NCBI GenBank assembly: GCA_944989445.1
Contig: CALYLW010000137.1
Span: 564,134 to 628,133 of the forward strand
Direction of reading: 5' to 3'
Source: Ampullaceana balthica
Taxonomy: Eukaryota > Mollusca > Gastropoda > Lymnaeidae
Length of the DNA: 64,000 bases
The stretch's first letter is position 1, and each line of letters opens with the position of its first letter. The position numbers and the translations under genes are program-made. Shown piece after piece: positions 1-11,604 of this stretch. The notes under the pieces are model-generated. The model did not search any database. It saw nothing but the letters and a program-made list of their open reading frames with translations, and was not told the DNA's origin.

Positions 1-866
1 ACGTCAGGCATTCAAGTGAAGTAAACCCAAGTCTTAAGCTGTAAGATCTAAAAGATTATGATCGTCTCCACTTCCCCCAAAGAAAACAAAAAGTAGTGCG
101 AGCTGCGCATGGATACACTTGGAACGCTTACAAAATACCTCTCAAGATTTAATCGTTTTCCTTTCCATGGGATATATTTTATTTTAAAAAATTATATATT
201 TTTTCTTTGCAATCTTCAATCCTACCTTTCAATAGACCCCCATGCCCCTTCCCTCCACCACCATGTACAAATATCTAATCCACCTTTGTTTTGATAATAT
301 CCGCTTGGAAGATTCATAGCTTCCCCCCCCCCACCCGCCCCCACCGTACAGCCCCACGCTGAGATCGTGCAGAAATCTAATGACGCCTGATGTTGCACGC
401 CATTAAATGGTGACGTTCTTTGTTTCACCCCCTGGTCCCCTCCCCCCTCTCTACTCACAAACACATCTAATAGAGCTGTGTGGATTTTAACTTTTAAAAA
501 ATTGTTAATGTTATTTTTTAAAAATAATTTGTACAAAACTTTGTCTAAAGTCCAAGGCATTGTGTCTGAAATTTCAACTACGTCCAAAACATGAAAAGTT
601 GTTTCACGGACCAGTTGTTGAGCAAACGAATGCAAGTCATTCTCGGACGTTCACGTCGTGTGAATAAATGAAACTTTGAGGATTCATCAGTCTTACACTT
701 CATCAAACGACCTGGACAAGATTGTTATAAATTATTATAATAAAAACTTTCAGTAATAAACACCACTGCAAAAATTATTCCACAGTTAAGTAAAATTTGG
801 TTAAATCAATATGGAGCCAACGTAGCAACACGTTTTATCAATCTATTTTACATGTAGATCCTATGA
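1..866. other. Unique non-coding stretch
   Basis: AT-rich unique sequence with a C-run near 325-340. Short ORFs on both strands overlap each other and resemble nothing I recognise. I see no RNA gene, array or transposon end before the hAT target-site duplication at 867. Confidence 0.5.
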
Positions 867-874
867 TATATCAT
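867..874. repeat. Left hAT target-site duplication
   Basis: The 8 bases tatatcat sit directly before the terminal CAGTGGCG and are repeated exactly at 3212-3219 after the right terminus. Confidence 0.9.
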
Positions 875-1533
875 CAGTGGCGTAGCGAGAGGGGGGGCCC
901 AGGGGGGCAAATGCCCCGGGCAGCACTTTATTAGGGGCGGCAAATTCCTCGTCATTAATTAGCTTATAAGAATGACAAAAAAATTGAAGTAGTAATTTTT
1001 ATCACAATAAATTGATTACCAATTAGGAAATTGTTAAAAGATATCAAGTAACTATCTTAAAAATTAAAATATGTGAACGATTCAACTGCAAAAACATCGA
1101 ACCCCATATTGGATACACATTATTCTGATACTTCTGAACTGAAAAACCAAGGGGCTTAAGTAGTAAGATATCTTGGCATTTTTCTGCTAATAAATTAATT
1201 AATTATTAAAATTTGACAGCCGCCCATGTTGTAGAAGCAAAAATTACTTAACCCGATCATTTTTAAACATGAGCCAATCGAATGCCCAGGGTACCGAATG
1301 TTGGGGTCGGCGAGTTACTCCTTGTTAATTAACTTCTAAAGTTGAAAAACGATAAAATAAATTTTAATGAAATAAAAGTTTTTTGCTAATGAAGAGGAAT
1401 TATAAATCGGATGAATAGAATAGACTATTAAAAAAGAACAATAAGTTGTAAAAAGAAAACAAAACAAAGTGGCAAAACATTCTTGTTAGAATGTTAGAGT
1501 CTTTGACATTATTAAATCCTAACAAAATAGAAT

Positions 1534-2330
1534 ATGGCTTTCCGAGGTTACAGAGAGGACAATACTAATGCAATTAAAGGCAATGTTCTGGAACAGATGC
1601 ATCTGCTAAAATCTTACGATCCAGTGCTTCCAGACATCATGTTAAAAGGGGTAAAGAATTTGTAACCTCAAATTCAAAATGAGCTTATTGCAGTTGTAGT
1701 AGATACAGTGGGCCAAATATCATCTTTCGGGTACAAAACACGAAATATTAAAATGAATCTACTTCCGACATTTCTGAAAAGATTTTAAACAAATGATGGC
1801 CTTAAAATATTGGAAGGCAGGGGCCAAACGTCTGATAAAAATTATTCATTATTCATGGCTGGAAATTATACAGGAGCTCAAGAAAGACTCAAAGACACCA
1901 ATCTCTATGTTTAGTTTGTACTTTGCTCAACAGTTCATTAAATCTGATCTCTTTACGTGCTGCTCCTAATGAAACGCACAATTTTGGTACTTTAAAAATG
2001 CTTTCCAGTTGCTACTCACAGAGAAACTGATGGGATGCTAAAAAGATGGTTCGACGTTTGCTAGACGTTCATGCGTAGCGTTATCATTTTAATTGAATCT
2101 TCCAGTCAAAGAACGAAAAAACAAATTATTGGCGATCAAAGCGATATGTAGCCATATTATGTAAGAAAACTGTTGAGAATAAATTTTTATTCTTCATTAG
2201 ATGAGGTTACTGTGGAAATTCATGCGAGGCTTTATCAGATATGGAATTCGGAAAACAAATATCATTTTCAAACACCAGTTAAACTACTGGAATTTAAAAA
2301 TGTTGCCCTAAAATTAAAGTAAGTATTTCA
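1534..2330 (+). pseudogene. hAT transposase relic (ZMYM1-like)
   Basis: The reading frame from the ATG at 1534 gives MAFRGYRED, then LLKSYDPVLPD, a stop at 1663-1665, and PQIQNELIAVV. The AFRGxRE motif, the YDPVL motif and the 'PxIQNELI' segment are hallmarks of the ZMYM1-type hAT transposases (DUF4371/hAT-C family). Further on, around 1850-1910, the fragment MAGNYTGAQERLKDTNLYV matches the region before the catalytic-core 'CxxH' segment in that family. Several stop codons and frameshifts interrupt it, so it cannot make an active enzyme. It lies inside the terminal repeats of the element at 875-3211. The family is identified from memory of its motifs. Confidence 0.75.
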
Positions 2331-2456
2331 CATGACATAATAATTGTCAAGCAGGGACTCAATGACATCACGGATTTAAAAAATGAATTAATGAATTCCA
2401 ACCGATATGATTTATTCCAGTTTATTAAGATATTTGTGCTTTAAGTTTCCTTACCT

Positions 2457-2590
2457 AAGGGCCAGTCCATAATTGACGTCAAGCGATTTTGGCCGATTTT
2501 TAACCCCTCTACCCGCCTAATCACACGTCGTCACAAAAAATTAGAAACCCCTCCAATATGACGTCACAAAGCTTCTCTCTCCCCACAAAG
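2457..2590 (+). mobile_element. Possible MITE fragment nested in the hAT copy
   Basis: Begins 'gggccagtccataattgacg' and continues with a TTTTTAACCCCTC block, paired TCACA motifs and atgacgtcaca. This order resembles a MITE type common in invertebrate genomes. I cannot find a convincing right terminus or target duplication. A similar motif order occurs on the other strand at about 10600-10755. Confidence 0.35.
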
Positions 2591-3219
2591 AGCCGTATTT
2601 TCTATTTGAAAATGAGCATGTTTCAATTCACATTTTTTGTCATTTAAAGATGCACTCTAATATCTTAATACGAGTAAAGCCATGTAAAACGTTATTAATT
2701 AAATTGTAAGAAATCAAATATTCAAGTGGAACTTGTAATTTAAATTTGCGTTAAAGTTTGTTAAATTTATTAAACACCCTTCTCTCCCTTGTCACACATC
2801 TTCACAAATGTGTGTACCCCGACCCCTAATATGATTTCATTACTTCTAAGATTCTTTAAAACTGCCATAAATTATGCCAGCTGTAAGAGTAGCATCTTTA
2901 AAATTAAGTTAATGAAGAATTGATAACTATCAATAATGAATACAGAAAGATTGACTAATCTATAGCTTTGTGAAAGTATTTTTTGAGCTTCGCATTGCCG
3001 ACAACGTTGATACATCAAACATTGTAAAATGAGAAAAGGCATAAAAATTCAATTTTAATCAAGAAATGAAGCTCTTATATTTATGTCTACCATAAATATG
3101 TATAGTGTCTTTATTACTACTTTCTAACAAAAAGTATATTTTCCATAAAAAAAATTTCGGCGGCAAACCTGGGTTTTGCCCCGGGCGGCATATACCCACG
3201 CTACGCCGCTGTATATCAT

Positions 3220-4540
3220 GGGTGATGCTCGCATGCAGAGAGCCAGTAACTGCAATATCTGAAATCCCGCCATGATCAGCACCGTTGAAGTGTGTAGTGA
3301 CAGAACATAGAGCCTGTTTATTTATATTTTTGTTATTATTCTCTAAACCTAGGTCATTATTTACATGTTTTCGCAGTGGTAAAATACGCCTTAACATTCA
3401 CGGAACGCTATTCCGGGAACTTTGTTCCCGAGTACGACTTCACCCTTGGAACCTATCCTTGCAACGCCTATGCCATTAAAGAGGACGCCCTCAACACCTA
3501 CACTTACCCCCCTACCTCCCTCTTTTTTTTTGGGTGTCACACATTAAATAATTTCAAACGCCGTTCCACAAACATGGGCACATAACTCGCAGCCGTCCCA
3601 AACGGCAACTCTAACCTCCCCCCACAATTCCAACTGGCGACATCCGGCCAAGGGAGCCAACCCGTGACACCGATTATCCCAGCATGCCGTTAAGCTCACG
3701 GACAACTCACTAATGTCAATGATGAATGACGCCGTCCGCCGCGCGTCTCTGCGTGGTCACAGCGTGCGTCATTTAGCCCAGGACTCTTTTCCCCTCCACG
3801 ACTAATTACCTGTACCCGCGTCATTAAACAGCTGGAATTAACATTTTCGGAGCCAGACTTTGAAATTTGAAAACTAAAACATAAAAAATACACTTTAAAG
3901 AAAAGAATTCAAAATATTCGTATTATAATTCCTAAAGCGATTACGTCAGTACATGTTATTTGAATGTGTTTTCCCCACATGCACCCGTGTTCTTGAATTG
4001 GTTGGCGAGTGGGAAGCGAGGGTCGCGTCGGTGTTATTGTGGGAAAATGTGTTTGACGCCCCTTTCATAAAAAAAAGAAACTACTTTGGGCGAAAATGCC
4101 ACCCCTTCCCCGGGGAATCTTTTCCGCCAGTGTGGGACCTCATATCGTATCCCCCCTCCCCCCCAACTCCTACGTTACTGATGGATGATTGTGGTGTTGG
4201 CGAGGGGAGTGAGTGGTTTCATCGAGAAAGAGTTTTATCTAAAGTTATAAGCGACATAAAACAAATCCTGTGTAGCTAGAATTCGATCTACGCACTGTCG
4301 GGGAATAGGCGCCATGGCCACGTTGGGGTGCACGTCGTAGGTTTGAGTCGTCCTTTATTAAACATGTATTGAATGAATGCATGACGGGTTGAGGCTATTG
4401 ACTAGGCTGAAAATTTAACGTACGAAGACGCATGGACTGGTCAGCCAGGTTTGGCGACCGTTTTCATATAACATTAACTTTGAAAGGACAGCCCAGCCAC
4501 CGCGATATGCTCGCTGAGGGATAGAGCCCTAGCACTAAAC
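3220..4540. other. Unique non-coding stretch
   Basis: Unique sequence of mixed composition. Short ORFs (for example 3376-3585 plus, 3953-4279 plus) have no recognisable domain and overlap ORFs in other frames. No array, RNA gene or transposon terminus was seen. Confidence 0.45.
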
Positions 4541-4549
4541 AACACTATA

Positions 4550-4955
4550 GCTCATGATACAGAGGGGCAAAGAACACTAGATCATGATACAGAGTGGCTG
4601 AAAAGACTGTGAATGATACAGAGTGGCTGAAAAGACTGTAAATGATACAGGTTGGCTGAAAAGACTGTAAATGATACAGGGTGGCTAAAAAAACTGTGAA
4701 TGATACAGAGTGGCTGAAAAGACTGTAAATGATACAGAGTGGCTGAAAAGACTGTGAATGATACAGAGTGGCTGAAAAGACTGTGAATGATACAGAGTGG
4801 CTGAAAAGACTGTGAATGATACAGAGTGACTGAAAAGACTGTGAATGATACAGAGTGGCTGAAAAGACTGTGAATGATACAGAGTGTCTGAAAAAACTGG
4901 TGAATGATACAGAGTGGCTGAAAAAACTGGCGAATGATACAGAAAGGCTAACAGA
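4550..4955. repeat. 29-bp minisatellite array, about 14 copies
   Basis: The 29-bp unit centres on 'gatacagagtggctgaaaag'. Outer copies are more diverged than inner ones. The minus strand is open through the array because the unit lacks stop codons in all three minus frames; the 137-codon ORF there is an artefact. Confidence 0.93.
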
Positions 4956-4959
4956 CACC

Positions 4960-6260
4960 CTACTCAGATAGCGAGCCGACCAACTGTTGCTCAGAAGCTG
5001 TTAACTTGAGACGAAGAATTTGAACCAGATCCCTTGAACCTAACTGATCCTTATTATCTCACCGGGAGGTCGAATAATCAGGGTAACAAGACACTAAAAT
5101 ACTGTTGTCATTTGTCCGAAAACGCACAGCTGGTGTTGTCACTTGTCACATGGTACCCATTGACTGTTGTAACATGGTGCCAAGCTACTGTTGACACTTG
5201 TTACATGGCGTCAAACAAATGTCATTTGTCACATGCTGCCCACTGACTGTTATCACTTTTCTCTTGACGCCCGGTCGCCGTAATCTCTTTTTTTCACGCA
5301 CCAACGATCTTCCGACATCCGCGACATTGAAAGAGTGAAGCGAATAAAACATCGTCTTCGACCTACGGTTACGACAGTTGATGTTGCAATGACGTCTGCT
5401 GTTGCAATGACGTCTTGATCGTGACCTCTACTTGCCTTATGACGTATGGGGTCATCTTCTACTCAACTGAAATACTGGACTTGCAGACTTATCGTGACCC
5501 TGACAAGCGGCACCGGTGAACAAAGCAGCCACAACAAATGTAATACATCCCTATATTACACAATGTTGTCATTTGGCTACAAAACCAAAATAAGCATTTT
5601 TTCAGTACTGCTACATTAGTCTTTAATTTTTCCGAGTGATTCCCCTTTTATCTTATGTTTTGACCCTTTATCCCTGCGAGCTCCCCACTTAAACCATATT
5701 GTGTTTTATAGTATTAATTTTCACTTAAACTTTAATCCGTGTCTTTCGTTGCTCTACACTCTACATCAATCGACTCACCAGCTTAAATAACGTTCATATT
5801 ACGAAGGCTCGCGTTTACTCCCTAAAAGCCATGGCTATACTTCCTTTGGCAAACTCCGCAAATTGCTGGGAGGTGCCACATAATCCTGTCTGGGCGTAGG
5901 ACTCATCGGTTGCCTTAGTCCCGTTGTCAGTGTCAAGCTGGGGGCCAACATGCAACTGGTCTGCTATACTGTTGTGGGGGCTAAGGCGGCAATGCGGAAA
6001 TTCGAGTCCCCGCTCGTGGTAAATCTGGCAAACTTACTCAGTATAAAATAAGAATATTGTACGTTAGCCATGCATGCAATCAACTTTTGATCCCAGTTCT
6101 ATGCAGCATATATTTCACATATTCCATGGCCCATGACGGAATGCAAGCGAGAAACACGGGGATCAGCATACAGACTCTAATAATTAAACAACACAAAACA
6201 CCTAGAAAACAATTAGAATCAATATCGCAGTTTACATTTTAGGGCCCTCTTACGCCTGAT
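4960..6260. other. Unique stretch with a weak degenerate repeat
   Basis: At 5100-5260 a loose period of about 33 bp can be read ('actgttg', 'cacttgt', 'acatgg' recurring). Around 5965-6025 the string 'ttcgagtccccgctcgtgg' resembles a tRNA B-box and SINE head, but no complete tRNA or SINE body follows. The rest is unique and I see no coding evidence. Confidence 0.4.
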
Positions 6261-6266
6261 CAATGT

Positions 6267-7135
6267 CAGAACTTCTGACATGATGTGATGTACACGAGAA
6301 CTTTTGACATGATGTGATGTACACAAGAACTTCTGATATGTTGTGATGTACACGAGAACTTCTGACATGATCTGATGTATACCAGATCTTCTGACATGAT
6401 GTAATGTACACCCTAACTTCTGACATGATGTGATGTACACGAGAACTTCTGACATGATCTGATGTATACCAGATCTTCTGACATGATGTAATGTACACCC
6501 TAACTTCTGACATGATGCGATGTACACGAGAACTTCTGACATGATGTGATGTACACAAGAACTTCTGACATGATGTGATGTACACAAGAACTTCTGACAT
6601 GATGTGATGTACACAAGATCTTCTGACATGATGTGATGTACACGAGAACTTCTGACATGACCTGATGTATACCAGATCTTCTGACACGATGTGATGTACA
6701 CCCTGACTTCTGACATGATGCGATGTACACGAGAACTTCTGACATGACCTGATGTATACCAGATCTTCTGACACGATGTGATGTACACCCTGACTTCTGA
6801 CATGATGCGATGTACACAAGAACTTCTGACATGATGTGATGTACACAAGAACTTCTGACATGATGTGATGTACACAAAATCTTCTGACATGATGTGATGT
6901 ACACGAGAACTTCTGACATGATCTGATGTACACAAGATCTTCTGACATGATGTGATGTACACGAGAACGTCTGACAGGATCTGATGTACACAAGATCTTC
7001 TGACATGATGTGATGTGCACGAGAACTTCTGACATGATCTGATGTACACAAGATCTTCTGACATGATGTGATGTACACGAGAACTTCTGACATGATCTCA
7101 TCTACACAAGAACTTCTGACATGATCTGATGTACA
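6267..7135. repeat. 29-bp minisatellite array with 87-bp higher-order repeat
   Basis: About 30 copies of a 29-bp unit built on 'acttctgacatgatgtgatg'. Variant units (tatacc..., caccct..., acgaga...) recur in the same order as a trimer of 87 bp, at about 6355-6530 and again at about 6641-6814. Three overlapping minus-strand ORFs of 218-283 codons are by-products of a stop-free unit. Confidence 0.95.
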
Positions 7136-7144
7136 CAGTATTGA

Positions 7145-7680
7145 TTGTGGTATCACACATTTCCTGATTTCTAAATTTAAATCTCAAACTTTCTTCCGCG
7201 CTATTTTCTCCGACACTAGTTTTAAGAATGGTGCCCAGTTGTTGCTAAGGTAATGAGGAAACCATAACAACTGGCCCGCGACCAAAGTAGCACTTTACTC
7301 TTCAAATATCAGAAGAACTTTCAACGTAACCATCATTTAAATCAAATTGATCTACATATATTACAAACAAACAAAAATCCACACGTTAAACTACTTCTGA
7401 TCGCCGAAAACTACACAACGATTAAGATCACCTCCTTAATCCCTAACAACAGCTCAATGTAAAGAAGACCTTATAAAACACTATTAGCCTCGGTTATCGT
7501 TCAATCCCCAAGAATGGAGAACCAACTAAACACAGTATCTTAAATACCACCAAAACTACAAACGTTGATTCCCGTCCAAAGTAAAAACCTTGGTTCTCAC
7601 TAAATCTTTATTCCGACAACACTAAAAACTTTGATTCTAACCACACCACTATACTTTCATTTCTACAACACCTTGATTAC
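7145..7680. other. Unique AT-rich stretch grading into the next array
   Basis: No ORF or known element. From about 7500 onward words such as 'aaccttg' and 'cttgatt' appear at irregular intervals, as if this were the decayed edge of the 16-bp array that follows. Confidence 0.4.
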
Positions 7681-7689
7681 CCAAGCAAC

Positions 7690-8165
7690 AACCGCAAACC
7701 TTGATTATAACAAACCTTGATTACAACAAAACTTGATTACAACAAACCTTGATTACAACAAACCTTGATTCCCCAAGCAATAACCGCAAACCTTGATTAT
7801 AACAAACCTTGATTACAACAAACCTTGATTACAAAAAACCTTGATTACAACAAACCTTGATCACAACAAACTTTGATCACAACAAACCTTGATTACAAAA
7901 AACCTTGATTACAACAAACTTTGATTACAAAAAACCTTGATTACAAAAAACCTTGATTACAACAAACCTTGATCACAACAAACTTTGATTACAACAAACT
8001 TTGATTACAACAAACCTTGATCACAACAAACCTTGATTACAACAAACCTTGATTACAACAAACCTTGATTACAACAAACCTTGATTACAACAAACCTTGA
8101 TTACAACAAACCTTGATCACGACAAACCTTGATTACAACAAACGTTGATTACAACAAACCTTGAT
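7690..8165. repeat. 16-bp minisatellite array, about 29 copies
   Basis: Unit 'aaaccttgattacaac' (16 bp) with single-base variants (ctttgatt, gatcacaa). Both edges grade into degenerate copies. Confidence 0.93.
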
Positions 8166-8169
8166 TCCC

Positions 8170-9395
8170 ACCTAATCTCTAAACCTTGATTACCACCAAA
8201 CTCACAAACATTAATCCCGAATCTAACATCTGAAAACCACGATTCGTACAAAACCCACCCTTAATTAATCCCCCCCCCCGCTCCAAGAGAGCTAAAAGAA
8301 ACAACAACCTAACAGCCTAGCTGGCCACCAAGTCACACGTGATCTATCGCCGCGTGCAAGCCAGGCGGCCTACCAATCTCACGGATGACGTATTACACGG
8401 CAGTAAAACGGAGATCAGACAACGCGCGATGGGGACGTGTCATTAAAATGTCATGTCCAGGTAGTTTATGTGTCATTTATGAGTTTGATAAGCTTTGAAT
8501 CACTCACTCGGCTCTTACATCAGAATAGCCGACTCGTGTTCGCGCTGAAAGTTATGTCCCATCACACGCGGGAAATCGATCTTCCCGAGTGCAGACGAGG
8601 GTTAATATTAAGAAGCTTTTCTTTTCTTTCTGAAAAACATTTTCTAAAAACTTCTTATTTATTTAAAAACATTATTAAAAACAACAAACTTAACTTCACG
8701 CTTATCTGAAACATAGTTTTAGTTCATTTTTTCCCCTTATAAAACGTGATTTCAGAGTATTTAAAAATCTTTTTAAAAAAATAAATTAAAAAAAATATTA
8801 GGTTCTGTAAAAGGGAACTTTACAATTTCTGAAAATAACTTATGACGTCAGAAACTGGAAAACGTAACTTCAAATAATAATATATATCATTTACGTATAA
8901 CAAATTAATTATTTAAACTATTTTAAAAAGTGCCTTCAAGTACTGAGCAACAAGAAGAATTCCCTTATATTTCTGATATTCTCTTACTCTCGGTGGCATG
9001 CCTCGTCGTTCATTACAACTGAGAGTATAAGGATTATATAATGGGTAGTGACCAGGTCACAACAGCCGGGCACACTTCGGACAAACGTCACCTTCAAGGC
9101 CCCGCAAGGCCAGTTATTTATCCTTGTGCTCTACTGGGAAACTGACAGTCCAGATCCTGATCTTCGGCCTTTGTTAACAGGTGTCAATCTAATCGAACTG
9201 AAGTCATACCTAAGACAGTTGGTTGTGACGTCGAGCACCTGGGAAAGCTGAAGTCCTGTAATTCATCCCAGCCAGTCGAATAAGTGGGGGCTCTCACCTG
9301 TCAATCAAAGTATTATCACCTTGTTCACTTGTGGTCACAGATTCATCGACAACAATCGTTAAAAAAAAAGGAAGAAGAAAAATGAACGCTATCGA
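8170..9395. other. Unique non-coding stretch
   Basis: Includes an AT-rich block (8630-8960) and a more GC-balanced block (8960-9340). At 9048-9060 lies the perfect interrupted palindrome GTGACCAGGTCAC, which contains two nuclear-receptor-type half sites. The ORFs here (8437-8709, 9048-9251) show no recognisable product. Confidence 0.4.
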
Positions 9396-9515
<120 letters not shown>

Positions 9516-9519
9516 AGAG

Positions 9520-10600
9520 AAACTATCGTGGGGAGGGGGTGGTGGTGGTTGGTATTACTGATGTAAAATCTGATATGGATTTATGGGACCTGAGTACAAC
9601 CATTAAATCGGGTTATGTCCCTTGCGTTATCGAACAATCGTTTATCGTGGACGAAGGTGGTGATCAATTAAAAAACAAAACAAAACAAAAAATCCACTCC
9701 ATACATTCACAGTTGATCACAAGCCCACCCCCTCCCCCACGCCCCCAACATTATCCCAGTTTTAACCCCCAACCCCAAGAAGATAATGAATAAAAAAAAA
9801 TTACCGGCACACGTCTATGGTGCGTCAACCCCTGGATGATAAACGTCATGGGCTGCGCTACTTCGCGGCGATTATAAAAGCCTAGAGGGTTTTGTGAAGT
9901 CAGGATGAAGGGAGACCATAAAATAAAACCTGCACCAGGTGGCCAAGTGGAGATAGTCGATAGTTGATTTGATTTCTTCTAATTGTTTCTTTTGCCTTAA
10001 AAAAGAAATCGATGAGCTAAAAGTTGAAATGATCGTTGTTTGCAGAGGAAAATATCCACTTTCAGAGCTGCCCTCTGAGAAGACTGTTGTGACGACTGCA
10101 AATCTTTGGCGAAAACTTCCATCTCGCCGGCAGTCAAGAATGAACCCACGGGACAGATCGTACCTTTGAGACGCTCGAAGAACTTTGTGGTTGCATTGCA
10201 GCCGAAGACAAAAAAAAACATCATTGTTAATCATAACAACGCCATTTACCTTTATGAATATTGAAATAGGTATAATTGAACTGATTTACATCAGTGCCGA
10301 CTAAACAAAAATTAACCTCGTAAATGTATTCGTACCAGTACAAGTTTCTCAGATGAAAGTATCCATTAAAAAAAAAGAATCTATTTCGACATGCACTTTA
10401 TTAATCTCAACCCTCTCCGTTTGCCTTAATGGTTAGGAGGATGTATAACTGTGAATGAACATAATATCGGTACACACATTATGGTCGTTAGGTGTGAGGG
10501 TTAGAACCAGGGTTTATGTGGACTTGGCGCTGTTATGTATACATAAGTACACGAATAATCTAAGTCCAACTCAGGGTTACTGGGCGCTGATAACATTACT
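9520..10600. other. Unique non-coding stretch
   Basis: ORFs at 9872-10234 (minus) and 9969-10169 (plus) overlap on opposite strands and show no domain. At 10425-10520 'aatggttaggagg' and 'gggttagaacc' resemble tRNA-type A and B boxes, but they are too far apart and diverged to call. Confidence 0.4.
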
Positions 10601-10755
10601 TAGCCGACGAATGACGTCACGAATCTAAAACAAGGAGGGGAAGGGGCGCATTTTAAATGACCATCTGTTCTCGGGGCGCCTCATGATCACGGTAGGGGTG
10701 TAAAAGATGGCTTGGGGTGGGGGCGTCAAAAAAATTGTCAAAATTGGCGTGACGA
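10600..10755 (-). mobile_element. Possible MITE fragment related to the one at 2457
   Basis: On the minus strand the order is GTCGTCACGCC, AATTTTGAC, a T-run, GACGCCCCC, TTTTACACCCC and GTGACGTCA. This parallels the motif order at 2457-2590. The termini are not resolved and no target duplication was found. Confidence 0.3.
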
Positions 10756-10978
10756 CATTTAAAATTTAAATATCAGTAAAACATTACGCATTAATCCATC
10801 ATTGTAAAGTTTTATAAACACGATGAAACATGTTCTCAAAGAAATCGAAAACTATTTTACCCGTTCTTTTATTCACTTTGATTTTTTTTCTTTTTTAAGA
10901 GTCCAAAATAATTGCAAAATTTCTGGCCAAAGCTGAACTTCTCAGTTAACACGTACGAGCAAAAAAAAATTAAAAAAA

Positions 10979-11039
10979 ATGAAGGAATGGATGGCCAACG
11001 TGACCGACAACAACTTTACAGAAATCCTCCCACCTCATG
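10979..11039 (+). CDS. Possible short first coding exon, unrecognised
   Basis: Two in-frame ATGs occur, at 10979 and 10991. The second gives MANVTDNNFTEILPPH and runs into a good splice donor, ATG|GTAAGA, with the GT at 11040-11041. The peptide has two possible N-glycosylation sequons (NVT, NFT), as is common in the extracellular N-termini of membrane receptors. An A-rich run precedes it. There is no downstream exon that I can recognise, so this rests on context alone and may be chance. Confidence 0.18.
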
Positions 11040-11228
11040 GTAAGACTTCTGAGAGCCACACTCGTTTCGCCCTCGTTAGCGCCAACGTTAAAGTGGACCA
11101 GATGCGGCTAGTGCGACGCATTCAAGGTTAAGCAAATGACGTCATTAAATGTCGCCGTTTCGAGATTATATTTCAACGTCAGCCAAAATTCCCTATACTC
11201 TAATTATCCGAATTCTCCTCCTACTAGT

Positions 11229-11602
11229 TTAAGAGATACCGAGTAAATGGCCATCAATAGCCTGTGAATTTGGACTCCATCTTGATGGCGTGACAAAGCG
11301 ACCATATGAAATCGCTGTTCCAAAGTTGGAGATCTCTGTTGCGTTCAGTCTGAATGAAGCCTTGGAAAAAAACTCGGGTCTAGGAAAGTTTTTTCCCCCG
11401 ACTCTGCAGATTTCTCTAGAAGCTCGTTGGAATGTTTCAAAATAACCGATGTGAACCACAAGGCTGACATTGAAGTCCGGCAGTCAGGGGCGGTCACTGC
11501 CGCAGACACAAGTGTCAGGGCGAAGATTCTTTCTAGTTCCCATGCGACCTCGTTTTCCTTGTCTTCCTGAGGGACGAGGAGTAGGGAAACGTCTTGTACC
11601 AC
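11229..11602 (-). other. Overlapping minus-strand ORFs, unrecognised
   Basis: Two overlapping ORFs of 85 and 76 codons have non-repetitive, protein-like composition (the longer begins MVQDVSLLLVPQEDK). Neither matches a family I know. No flanking splice pattern is convincing and they are probably chance ORFs. Confidence 0.12.
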
Positions 11603-11604
11603 GG

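Larger units (their letters stand above)
875..3211 (+). mobile_element. hAT DNA transposon copy, ZMYM1-like family, degenerate
   Basis: The left end reads CAGTGGCGTAGCGAG. The right end, reverse complemented, reads CAGCGGCGTAGCGTG. The next 40 bases of both ends share a CCCCGGG-rich block. An exact 8-bp duplication, tatatcat, flanks the element at 867-874 and 3212-3219; this length is the hallmark of the hAT superfamily. The interior holds a broken transposase reading on the plus strand from about 1534. Total length is 2337 bp, so this is probably an internally decayed autonomous copy. A second MITE-like sequence seems to be inserted at about 2457-2590. Confidence 0.9.

Noticed and set aside
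5965..6025. tRNA gene or SINE head at 'ttcgagtccccgctcgtgg'
   Set aside because: A B-box-like word is present, but no acceptor stem, no proper A-box spacing and no SINE body follow.
4550..7135. CRISPR array (direct repeats of about 29 bp)
   Set aside because: Units are head-to-tail with no unique spacers, no cas genes are present, and the sequence is animal.
6219..7156. Minus-strand His/Ser/Cys-rich repeat ORFs that look like zinc-finger arrays
   Set aside because: The apparent Cys/His spacing comes from the 29-bp array and is not a real finger pattern. Three frames are open at once.
9872..10234. Protein-coding exon on either strand
   Set aside because: ORFs on both strands overlap almost completely, neither shows a recognisable domain, and splice signals are unconvincing.
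10425..10520. tRNA-type A and B boxes
   Set aside because: The boxes are diverged and too far apart, and no cloverleaf can be drawn.
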